Shown one piece after another: positions 28,703 through 40,200 of a stretch of DNA of 64,000 nucleotides. The stretch is taken from the NCBI GenBank assembly GCA_011033025.1, contig WFMF01000183.1:248001-312000 (forward strand). Reading direction: 5' to 3'. A program made the position numbers and the translations under genes. Numbering within the stretch: the first letter of the stretch is position 1; every line of letters begins with the position of its first letter. This DNA is from Beroe forskalii. Its lineage: Eukaryota > Ctenophora > Nuda > Beroida > Beroidae. A model generated the notes under the pieces. The model worked only from the letters and a program-made list of their open reading frames with translations, had not been told where the DNA came from and did no database searches.

Positions 28703-29023
28703 ATGGAAGATGTAGAGATGAAGGAAGAGGACGAGGAGGTTCTGGTTGTTGTAAACCTTGAGAATGTCGATGAGTTCCCCACGGAATGTACGGATATCCA
28801 GATCCTTGAGCTGGAGAGCAGTGCCCCGTACATCCAAGTAGGAGGAAAAGTGTACCGGGGTCAGTATAAAGACTCAGTGGGGACACACCTGTTGTTGGAA
28901 AAGGGAGAGGGGGGAGGGTATGTGTGTCACATGACCACGGAGAAGGAACTGAATTGTAAGAAGGTGGTCATGTTGCCCAAAGAGGAGGGTGAGAAAGCTA
29001 ATAAAGATGTGGCTGACAGGTGA
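28703..29023 (+). CDS. GTF3C6: GTF3C6-like TFIIIC subunit (tau91/Sfc7 family)
   Basis: A 106-aa single-exon ORF with a good start context (GCCATGG). After an acidic N-terminus, VLVVVNLENVDEF, PYIQVGGKVYRGQYKDSVGT and HLLLEKGEG match the conserved TFIIIC small-subunit beta-barrel. The human protein has QLVLVELSGI, ILQVDSCVFAGEYEDTLGT and VIFEE. TFIIIC binds internal promoters of tRNA genes for RNA polymerase III, and this subunit forms part of the tauA lobe. It is about half the human length (213 aa), lacking the long acidic tail. It lies 350 bp upstream of AP5Z1 on the same strand. Confidence 0.75.
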   Translation: MEDVEMKEEDEEVLVVVNLENVDEFPTECTDIQILELESSAPYIQVGGKVYRGQYKDSVGTHLLLEKGEGGGYVCHMTTEKELNCKKVVMLPKEEGEKANKDVADR

Positions 29024-29374
29024 AATGACAAGTGAATCTTCATTTGAAGTCATTTTCTATAATTGAGAAGAAACAGAATCCTTTTGAGTTATGAAGAATT
29101 GATTGGAGTTGGAGACATCGGAAGACGAATAATTAAATCGCTCAGCTTTCAATTTATTGTTTTTACCCATAACTCCGAAACTTAAATCCTTTAAAAAGAA
29201 TGTACAGACTTATTTCATCTGAGTTAAATTTCACCGAAATAATTTATTGTTAATTGAATGTGAACTTTGCACCTTTACTTTCTTGAAAAATTACAAATTC
29301 TCGATTCATCTCACCCCATCGTCTGCTAACACGTAAGCCCTGTATCTTAGCATGATTCACTAGCCGCTGAGCAC

Positions 29375-32300
29375 ATGGCAGAGCGGTTGAACGAGCTATC
29401 AAACAATGTCCTGATCACCCTACAGTCCGGTAAGAAAGTATCAGATGCTGTGGTGGGACTGAGGGAACTGTACATGTACCTGTCTAAACATGGGGTGCCA
29501 CTCCCTTCTACTACTTATAACTACCTTCTCGCTGCTATACAGGTCAGAACAGCTATTTGAGTTTTTTTCAATAGTCAGAACATTTTGTACCAAAAATTCA
29601 AATTTATTAACTCTGCACATATCGTTACTATTGATGGAATTGTTCAATGAAGTCTATTTCCAAATCTAAATCCTGCTTGAAAATCAGTTATGTCTATGAA
29701 GCTGATTCTGATACCTCTTCATCTCTGACTCCTCCCCTCGCAGGACCGAGAGAACAGCAGGCTAGGTAACCCCACCATCTGTCAGCTGGTAGTGTTGGTA
29801 CTTTTCCAGTCTAACCGACCTATCAAACAACTACAGAAAGGTTACACCAGAGTCGGAGATCTGCTAAAAGTAAGAACAAGTTCAAAGGAATTAATAGAAA
29901 ATTTGTAGTGTTATAAACTTTTGAAAATGAAGTTTAGTGTTCAACTGTCCGCATATCAAGGTACCTTCCTAGTTCTTGTTTGTTTTTTGCAAGTTCTTAC
30001 AAGTTTGTATTTTTTTTGTTTATGCTTGCATCAAGGACTTGAAGTTATTAAACTCAGTCAGGGATATCCATAACTCGGGAGTGTCTGTACCATCTCATCT
30101 CCGACATGAACATCCAGCTGCTTTTCTCTCAGCCCTCACTTTGGGCTAGCGTACTGCACCATGTTATGAATTAGTAAGCCCTGCGTGTTGAGTATCTGTA
30201 TATGATTTCGTGTTATCGTCCCAAATTAGAAGACAATGGTTTAGTTGATTCACTGAAACGTTGATATAAGAATCACTGTGTCTTGTGTTGTAATTACGTG
30301 ATGATGGGAACAAATTTAGATGTGTTTTTGGAGTTCTGTAGCTTTGGGCTCGAGAATGACCTAGACTGGGCCTCTTGCAGGTTCGTACCCTATTCTGAAG
30401 TAAACTTATTGAGTGTTTTGAGTGATCCCTCAACTCTAAACTCCCTTCTTCCTCAGTTCTAACCGGCTCCTCACCAATGACGAGCTATCCTCCATTAACC
30501 TGCACCTCTACAACTTTATCCGGTGTAACCCTGGTCTGGTAAAGAGGTCCGTCTTCTCACGAAGTCAGAAGTTCTACGGACCTAATCGGAGTGTCCTTAA
30601 CTCTCCTCTAACTGTTCTGTGTACCTTCTCAGGGGGCAAGACATCCCCTCTACTCTACTGCAGGTGAAGTGTTTTGGTGAATAAATTCTTGAGTTCAAAT
30701 ATCTACTTCACATAAGCTTCATATTTTTTTCATTGTGAAGTCTTGCTTCAACAGAATTTCCTGCAAAGCCCTAGACTCAAAGTGGGAAGGTATTATGTTG
30801 TTCTAAAACTACAATTACAAACTCCCCCAGGCCATATCATTCTCCTATCTGAGACGTTGGCTCCGCTTCGTCCCAGTGGCTCCGTTAGAAGTGACACCGA
30901 AGAACAACCAGTCTGACTTAGTGTCCGAATACGAAGTTAGTTAATCAAATATATTTCAGGGCGACTTTTTACTACTTCTTAGTACCTTTCATTTATTGAA
31001 AATCTAAATCTACCTCTGGAAACCAAATTAATCTCGGATCCTTTCCGAAACAGACTTGAGTCAAAGAAGGTCAAAATTTTGGACCCCAAGAACAATGGAA
31101 GTAATGATTTTTGTTCCTAGGTAGCATCGCGTGTAGGTGGTAACAGTACGATAATACAGTCCACCATAACCAGAGTTACTGATACCAGCTTTATTCAACA
31201 GGGAATCTACAACGACAACTTCTACGATCTCAGTATGTAAAACAATAAATAACTGATTAAAATCTTATATCAAAAAGCTACTTTACGGAGTTCTTCGTAA
31301 TTTCAGAGTGAATTTCGTCACCAGAAATTCGCTCGAGTCATCTTTTCTAAGGTAAAAGCACGCTTTACTCGTCACGCAACTTGTCACGCAGTAGATGGCA
31401 CGCGACTTCCTTATAAGGCATAATTCCCCCGTCCAGGAAGTGAAATGAACTCGTATAACGCTCGAGCTCTGACACTGTCTATCACTGGTACTACTGGCAG
31501 TGCATTGCAGGACGCTGCTCTGACTCACGTGGTTACTGTCATAGAGCACTGCACCAAACTACCGCACACCAGCAAGGATAAAGTGAGTTGGTTCAAGATG
31601 GTAATTGGTCGCTCATCGGCAATAGAGATAATTTGGTGATCATTGAGTTTCACTGCCATGTTTCAATTTCCATCTTTCAACGGTGGAGCAATGTCGATTT
31701 TTGAGCCGGGGAATTTTTCCCTCGAAAATTAACGCTAATTGAATCATGGTAATTTAATTATAGCAGTCCAACAACATTTTTGATCCCAAAAGACGAACAG
31801 TAACGTAGTTGTATGAAACATTAGCTTCCCACTCCCAGTCCCAAGGTTGTTTGTTTTCCTAAAGCAATCAGGTCGGACCAATATCTACATGTTCTCATGT
31901 TGCAGCATATCAAAAATGATAGGCATATGGAAGTGACATCATAATATTGTGTTATTGAACTGAATTTCCGATTGGTAAAACCGCCTATCAAATGAAAAAG
32001 TCGTGTTCACTTACAGTAACCACACTGAATTTAGTTTGTATCGGTTAATGATGGTCATAATCCTATTTGGTCAAGGTAAAGTAGCCTTGGAAATAACAAA
32101 GCAAATTTTTACACAATTATAGATTGGCCAGAAAGTGTAACTTGAAAAGTAAGGCTCAAAGCTGGACACAATTTGCGATTTTATATAAGAAGGTTGAAAA
32201 TTTTGTCAAATTTGAGCCGGGGAAAAAGGATACTTTTCCCTGGCTCCATGAATAAAGCCGGGGAAAAAACCCCCTGTCCCCGGCTCCTGCTCCACCCATG

Positions 32301-35300
32301 CCATCTGTACGGTGAATTCTTCTTCTTAGTATACCAAATTTTGTCGAATCGGTGCATTAAAACATTCCTTGTTTCTTCACAGGTTGTGGGTTTGGCCGCT
32401 TATCTGGAATGTATCAAGATCCTTGACACTATCTACGAGACCAGCCAATCTGTGGATATCCAGAACGAGATCCTGGCTGCTATGACTCAGATCCTGGTTA
32501 ACCTGAAGGGGGACAAGACGAAGCATATCCTGCTGCCTGCTGCTGTTACTGTCATGATGAAGCACAGCCAGGAAATGAAGGTCTGTTTTCGATGTTTGCT
32601 GTTAAAAAAGTACGGGACTCGTTCCCACCCACAGTCCCCATGTTGAGCGGAGGGTCTGCCAATCGGGGCAGTTTGTCTTAAACACTAGCCAGATCTATCT
32701 CGAATTCATAATTTGACGTGATCTTTTTACCTCATTTTCACCCACTCCGTCCCCTCATTCCAGCTGACTCCAGAAGACAACGAATACCTGAACTTCCTCT
32801 ACTCTGACGTCATCTCTCGTAGCTACGAGACTGTGACTCTGATGTATGAGATTGTGATGCTTACCCTCAGCTTCTCAGCCCGTCTCCCTCGCCTCCTGCA
32901 ACTCTACATTCCTAACATCTTCAAGATATTCTAAATTCTAATTCAGTGATTTGATGTAACTCACATTGCTTTTAGGAAGAATGTGATAAGATTAGTAGCC
33001 AAGATTCATATTTTGTATCCATTGTGTCTTTTCTTTAATGACCTGCTACTCTACTCTCCGATTTGTAACGCTTAGGTGCCCATACACCTCTTGGTGTAAC
33101 TAGACCTATTACTACCAGTCTAGTATCTAGTGAACTTTCCTGCCCAGTGCTCTGTTACTGTAGCACGGAGCTGTGCACAGCAAGCTTCATTACATCCCAT
33201 ATAAGGAATAATGTGCCGTGCTTTTATCTCAATTATCTCGTGACCTCCCTCATGTAATGTGATTGTTGTGTTGTAAAGCAGTCACGTGTCCTATCACAAG
33301 GGCTATTACATACTGCTGCTAATTCAGCTGCTGACAATGGCGCTCTTCTCGTATTTCAAGCCCAGGTAAATATCATCACAGCAAGGATATACCCACTGAG
33401 CACCCTCCATCCTCAGTTTTAAACTTTACAACACTACTTTATACAATCAAATTTGAGGTAAGATTCCGTTCCATATGTATCTGAGTCTCTTCGGAGCTCA
33501 GACTCACATCTTTTGGTTTGTCTTCCACTTGGAGGACTCTAATAAAAGACGAATGAACAATTATCATGGCTAATTACCTTCTCGTGTTTAACATTCATGA
33601 TACCGATTCACTTACCTATTCATAGGTCCACTCTGACTTCGGACTCCGGTTCACGCTGACACCGGTTCACTCTGACACCAGTTCGCTCTGACAACAGTTC
33701 AATCTGACACCAGTTCACTCTGATACTGGTTCACTCTGACACCAGTTCACTCTGATACTGGTTCACTCTGACACCAGTTCACTCTGATACTGGTTCACTC
33801 TGACACCAGTTCACTCTGATACTGGTTCACTCTGACACCAGTTCACTCTGATACTGGTTCACTCTGACACCAGTTGACACTGACACCGGTTCACTCTGAC
33901 AACAGTTCAATCTGACACCAGTTCACTCTGATACTGGTTCACTCTGACACCAGTTCACTCTGATACTGGTTCACTCTGACACCAGTTCACTCTGATACTG
34001 GTTCACTCTGACACCAGTTCACTCTGATACTGGTTCACTCTGACACCAGTTGACACTGACACCGGTTCACTCTGACACCAGTTCACTCTGACACTAGTTC
34101 ACTCTGATACCGGTTCGGTTCACTCTGACACCAGTTCACTCTGACACCAGTTCACTCTGACACCAGTTCACTCTGACACCAGTTCGCGCTGACACCAGAT
34201 CACGCTGACACCAGATCACGCTGACACCAGTTGACTCTGACACTGGCCCTCATTAACACCATACCGGTAGTATAGCCTGAGCACTTGAGCAGGTTGCAAC
34301 TGTAACGCTTAGATGCCCATACGCCTCTTGATGTTACTAGATATTAATACCAGTCTACAATCCAGTATCTTATAACCTTTCCTTTCTTCGCTCATCAATG
34401 CTCTGAAAGCACAAACTCTCTGCACAGCAAGCCTCATTACATCCCAAATAAGAAATAATGTGCCGTGCTTTTATCTCCATTATCTCGTGACCTCCCTCAT
34501 GTAATGTGATTGTTGTGTTGTAGAACATTCACGTGTCCTATCACTAGGGCTATTATATACTGCTGCTAATTCAGCTGCTAACAATGACGCTCTTCTCGTA
34601 TTTCAAGCACAGGGAAATATCAACACAGCATGAATATAGGCACTGAGCACCCTCCATCCACAGTTTTAAACTTTACAACACTACTTTATACAATCAAATT
34701 TGAGGTAAGATTCCGTTCCATGTGTATCTGTGTCTCTTCGGAGCTCAGACTCACATCTTTTGGTTTGTCTTCCACTAGGAGGACTCTATTAAATAACGAA
34801 AGAAAAATTGCAATGATTAACAGCGTAATTGGTACGGTGTCTAAGATTCACCATGACGGTTCACTTATCTATACATTAGTTCACAGTGACACCGGTTCAC
34901 ATTTATGATGACTGTTTACACCCTTTTCATTGACACGGATCCAGAGTTAGTATAGTCGTTTGCAGGTTACACTTTTAACACAATTTCATTCTGACATATC
35001 GTCTGGGTTATTCATCGGAAATAGGTGTAATTAGAGTAGTGATTGATTATGTGAAAGCATGCAAAAAGTCACAACTAACAAGTATTTTATCAGATAGTGG
35101 GTCACAGACCGACGACCTTTGGAAGGGAGATAGCCATGGTAATGCCGTATTTGTACCATTCTACTGTACTGGTGGAGCTGTTCTACTCGATAATACAGCT
35201 GCCTGTACTCTCTGCTCTCATGATTGCAAAACCTTCTGAGGTTAGTGTCTCACTGATCGTCATCCATCAGTTCTGTCTTGGATGGTTCACTTCAAAGATC

Positions 35301-36972
35301 GAAATGAAATGTTCAATTCGTTATTCAGTTATTGGGAATCAAATCATGCTCCTTTAGATTGTCCATTTCCAGTATTTTTGTCTTATTCTTCAAAACAACT
35401 ATCACATAGAACCCAGAGAAGAGTCTAGCATCTAAGTGGTTGATGAGGGCGACTGTGAACAGGACAGCTCAACCTGACGTCACTAAACTCTACCCTACTT
35501 TGGACTTCTCACACCCCAAAGTAGTGTCCTCGTCTCAGCTCGCTGTGGTCTACCTCAAACTATTTCTCCAACAGGTTCTCTTATTATCAGATTATATTTG
35601 GTCACCTAATGTTTGATTTTGGGACACACTGGTTTAGCCGTAACTCTATATTTCGGTTAGTTATCATTTTCATGCTTTTTGATTTCACGGATCGGGCCTT
35701 TTTCCTCCTTCATACTTTACTCTCTTACTACAGTGCTATCCTTCCTTTTGTAACTCACAGTATTGTCTGGCAGGTATATAACGAGGGAGACACTCTGTTA
35801 TTCTGGGAGTGTTTCACTTGTCTCTACAAACTACCTGAAATACCTGGCTTCCAGAAAGCAGTTTCTGATGTGGTGCTGGACCATCTCAAACTGGTGGGTT
35901 TATAGAACGAATATATGAGGGTTGAGAGAATTGATGAGGCATCAAGCTATGTGGATTCGAATTAGACTCATGAAACTTGGGGGGGGGGGACTTTTTCATT
36001 TCACTATTACTGACTTATCACAGCTTCTTACCCCATTACAAGTCAGCTCTATTAACCAATATATACTTTGCAGATGTGTCTGAAGCACAATAAGCGAATC
36101 ATCAAGGAGAACCAGGAGAAGATAGTGGAGTACCTGAGGAGGGTGGAGCAACACAAGGACTTTGAAACCAGCACTAAACTGGTAAACATCCTCATCCCTC
36201 TACTGTGTAGGAACGAGGGGTTCAGTGAGGTAAGCTAGTGAAACTTCAGTGGTTTCAATTAGAGAATTAGGAACCTTAGAGGAGGATAAATAGAAAAAAC
36301 TATCCTGAAATCTGCAGTAAGTTAATCCAAATTCTGCTCTTCAAAACTAAGTTCCGATTAAAATGTTTCAGTAAAGAGACACGAGTTTCAATTCACCTCT
36401 CTAACTTTTATCCACTTCAGCTGCACAGTTGCCTCTACAAGAGTACAGAAGAGCAACTCTACCTTCTTTCTGCCATGTCAGTAGCTCCTCTCCTCAACTC
36501 TCTTATCTTACTGCTGGTGGTGTTATCTGCTAAAGATCCTAACTCTAATGAGCATACCATCTCCTGCATTCAGAGCATCAAAAACAAGGTACGAAATGCC
36601 AACAAGATCAGGTCAGATTGTCAGAAATTTATAAATTATGGCACTCACTCACTCAAAGAAACGTGAATATTCCAATTAGAAAACATTTTCAGGTGTGTTC
36701 CTGTTCCCATGTTATTAAACACTTACCCTTGTGTTTGAGGTCTGTTCCCGATCCAATGTAAAACATATTTCCTTGTGTTTCAGGTTTGCTCCAAGTCCTC
36801 GGACCCTGAGTCTACCTCCCTGGGTCAGCTGGTGGACTCCCTGGTCTCCATTCTGGAACATGGGGCAGGGAGTTTAGTGGAGATTTACAAGTCTAACGAG
36901 TGTCCGGGGAGTGAGGATAATATGAACATGTTGTCTGCTCTAAGGGTCATTGATAGGGTCGCTACTATTTGA
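29375..36972 (+). CDS. AP5Z1: AP5Z1-like zeta subunit of adaptor complex 5
   Basis: Exons are about 29375-29542, 29744-29869, 30058-30173, 30457-30663, 30831-30935, 31121-31233, 31438-31582, 32382-32580 and 32764-32929. After a 2.1-kb intron come 35094-35239, 35412-35574, 35774-35893, 36074-36229, 36420-36588 and 36784-36972. The protein is an all-helical ARM/HEAT-like chain. AISFSYLRRWLRF, LPRLLQLYIPNIFK and YLYHSTVLVELFYSIIQLPVLSAL align with human AP5Z1 segments (QAFSMLRAWLLH, LSTLRLSFPNLFK and the following helix). AP-5 acts at late endosomes/lysosomes with spatacsin and spastizin. Two oddities: the phase between 30663 and 30831 does not fit, and the exon ending near 32929 has no GT donor before an in-frame TAA at 32932. 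It could be two genes, but the matches on both sides support one. Confidence 0.65.
33060..34800. repeat. About 490-bp direct repeats flanking a CACTCTGACACCAGTT minisatellite
   Basis: Text at 33068-33545 recurs at 34309-34790 in the same orientation (about 90% alike: TGTGCCGTGCTTTTATCTC, TCGTGACCTCCCTCATGTAA, TCAGCTGCT). Between them, 33630-34250 holds about 40 units of 16 bp, paired as GTTCACTCTGACACCA and GTTCACTCTGATACTG. The first copy grades into the array through GATACCGATTCACTTACC, and the second ends with similar text (34858-34905). This points to a duplication of unit plus array rather than two terminal repeats of one element. Each long repeat contains an exon-like cassette bounded by CTCAG and GAG|GTAAGA (about 33419-33461 and 34663-34705). 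Confidence 0.85.
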
Positions 36973-37224
36973 GGAGGAATGGCCATTAAATTATTGAAAC
37001 AAAAACGCATCAGAAAATTGATCTCAATAATTGAACTTATCTTAATTAGTGAATTGTTGATAATGAATAAAGATCTTGAATAAGAATGATGAATTGCTGT
37101 ATTACTATGAATGCTAATGTAACTGCTTGTCTATCTCTGCATTGAAATCAAATGAGCTGAAATTTGATTAGCAATTGACAATTTATCTCAGATTATTAAC
37201 TAGACCACTACTTGATTTGCTAAA

Positions 37225-40200
37225 ATGAAATCTCATCAATTCCCATCCCTAGCCCCATGGAATAAAGCCATGGAGTTACCTGAATTACGGAATCCTGACT
37301 CTGTCATTGAACTCCTCAAAGAATTAGGGAGCATTTACTTGAGTGATAGCAAGCAAGCAAGGGACATCATATGGTCCAGTTTACTCAGAGAAAAGGTTCT
37401 TATGACAGATTTTGAGAGATTTTTAGTCCCAATTTATTAGATAGCTTCTTGAGACATCGAGGTATCAAACGGAAGTACAGCAACCCATATTTAAGTCAAA
37501 CGTTTGATCTTCATATTAGTTTAATTCTATACTTCACTCAGTGTATAGAGAATGAAGATAAGGAACACTGGAGGTTTGACTTTGCTAACTACTGCTACAA
37601 CTTGAGACATAAGGGATTCTATGATGACACCAACGCTGTGGAGGATGCTGTCACCGAACTGGAAGGTAAGTGTTGTCAGAGAGGAGTGGTGTCAGGATGA
37701 AGTGGTGTCAGAGTAAATTGGTGTCAATTTGATGAGAATGCCTGGACTGGGTGAAAAGTGGTGTCAACTATCAGAGCAAAGTGGTGTCAGAGAGTTGCCT
37801 ATTTCTTCACTAAGTTACAACATAATAACCAATGCTTTACACTTTCAGACCATGAGATCTGTGACAAGTTGATGAAGTTCCTGACGCTGATGTCTGGCAG
37901 CACCCCTCACACCACCCACAGAACAGGACTGATCCCCTCCATCTCTGAACCCCTACCCCACCACATCCTCCCTGAACCTGGAGCCAGGTTCTATGGGGAC
38001 ACCCATGCAAACAGTTACCAGGCATTCGGTAGACTGCTTTACAGGGACAGTCTCTTTGATAAGGTCACGGGGTACCCAGAGATTGAGGACAAGGCGACCG
38101 TGAGTTACTATGCACCATTGCACCGTGCCCTGATTTTGTCGCATTCATCGGACTGACCTTCTACTTGATAGCCCATTAAGAGTTTTACCATTTAACAGTA
38201 ACCAGTTTCTATCTAATTTGATAGCACATCTCCCCTCCTCCCCAGGAGATGCGAGGGTTCCCGGCCCTCACAGCAGTGTCTCGCTTCATCCGCCCCCTCG
38301 CCCACAAGCTGCCTCCCCCGGCTATTACCATGAGCGGGGAGCCCGCCCCTCCCTTAGAACTACCCGCCCCCTGCGAGATATTCCCCTCCCCACGAGAGAG
38401 ATATCAGATGTCAGAGAGGCAGCTGGTGTCAGACTCACGCGCTGTTGTGCCTCACTCACGCGTTACACCTATTCTGATGGACCTACCTCCACTTCCTGCT
38501 CCTAACGCTGCCAGGTTAGATGGACAATCACTACTGATCCGAAGTTTTTTTGAAAAATCATTTGGTCACATCACACAATCACACATGTTTGTATGGCTCA
38601 CTTGAAATTTGAAAGAATTTCATGAAATCTCGCCCCTGAATCTATAAAACATTTCTTAATTGACCATACAGAAGCTTGTTCCAAACCCCTTACCTCCATA
38701 TTTTCAGTATTTTCAAGTGCCTGTCACAGAGGAAAGAAACTCAGGAGTACACTACGACAGGACCCCATCTGTCAGCAGGAGTTAGGCAAAGGTTTGCTCC
38801 TGCGTTACCGGCCCCAAGTCAGAGATGTGCCCCTGTTAGATGTACTACTGTCAGCCCTGCGTCAGGTTAGAGAATAGAGAGTTAGAAATTCCAGTTAAAA
38901 TCTTTGAAGATGCGCTTTAATGAATTTTTGAAGCTGTGAAGTGTGTAAGTGTGAAACCATCAAATCTTCAACTCATGATCTTTGAACTTTGACCTTATGT
39001 TGAACAACTTTAAAACACATTGCTTCAGATAAGACTGATGATAATGAGCTCTGGGAGCAAGCCTTCGCTGATATGGACAAGGAATTCCCAGACCCTACCT
39101 ACGAGAACGTGGGCAGGTACTGAATCCGATAATTATGTGCCAAGGCAAAAGAAATGTCTGGCAAGAGAAATGTCTGGCTTTTCAATGTATAATCCCCGAA
39201 TCAAAACATCTTGCCCTCCTGCTTTTCCAGGAAAGTGTTGCAGGAGCGCGCCTACCTGTCAGAGTCAGGTCCTGCTACTTACACCCGACTTTGTGTACTG
39301 CTGTGTTCTCCCTACACAGACCTGAACATGGTTACTGAGAGTCACGTGTTACATCAGTGCCAGTACGTGTTGCTGGGGATTCCTACCACTATATTCCTCC
39401 TAGACAAGGTGCGTGTAGGAGAGGAGTAGAGGGGGTACATAAGCCTCTCAGTGGATATCGAAAGGTGGCAGATTGGGGTTTAATTATTGGTGATCATGGG
39501 GATAGCTACTTTCAGTTGAAACTGGAAACTTTGGAAGCTATGAAGTTTTTTATGCATTTTAGTTCTCAAACTGTATCTCTCACAGGTGAAGGTGGAGTTT
39601 GTCCCCCTGCAGAACATCTGCTACACGGGGGTGTCTCCTGACTCTTTGGTGGACAGTCTCTACTCCATCGCATATTCGGGTATGCTGAGTGATTTTGATT
39701 TTATTGGATGACCTGAATGCAATCATGAGACCTTTTGTTTTTTCTGGGATCCCTTTTAGTCCATGAATTGTACGTAGGATTCTTATAGTTTCCAATGTTT
39801 CCATCAATCACCCTCACTCCTCAGGCACCCTGTACCTGCGTCTGAAGATGTTCTGTGAGCAGTACAGTGCGGTAGAGAAGTATGGGAATGTAGCTAAAGC
39901 TCTAGTCAGTGGGGTGGAACAGTACCTCCTCATGTACCAGGCATTCCTCAATCAGGTGATGCCTTGAAATTCCTTGATGTAACATCAGTAATTGAAGATA
40001 ACACGGGCGCCCCTTTTTGCCTACTTTTCATCCGGTGCATACTCCAAGAGAGCCCAGTTTAAAGTCAAATATTTCTTTCTAGTTTATCTCTTTTTCACAG
40101 AAACTATGTATAACTCATGCTGATGATAAATATTCCCCGTCAGCTGTGGGACAGTGTCCCTAGTCTCATAGAGCTTATCTGGAAGATAAAAGAGGTGACC

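Noticed and set aside
33060-34800. Direct repeats as the two LTRs of one retroelement
   Set aside because: The interior is only a minisatellite, there are no TG...CA ends or primer sites, and the array grades out of the repeat itself.
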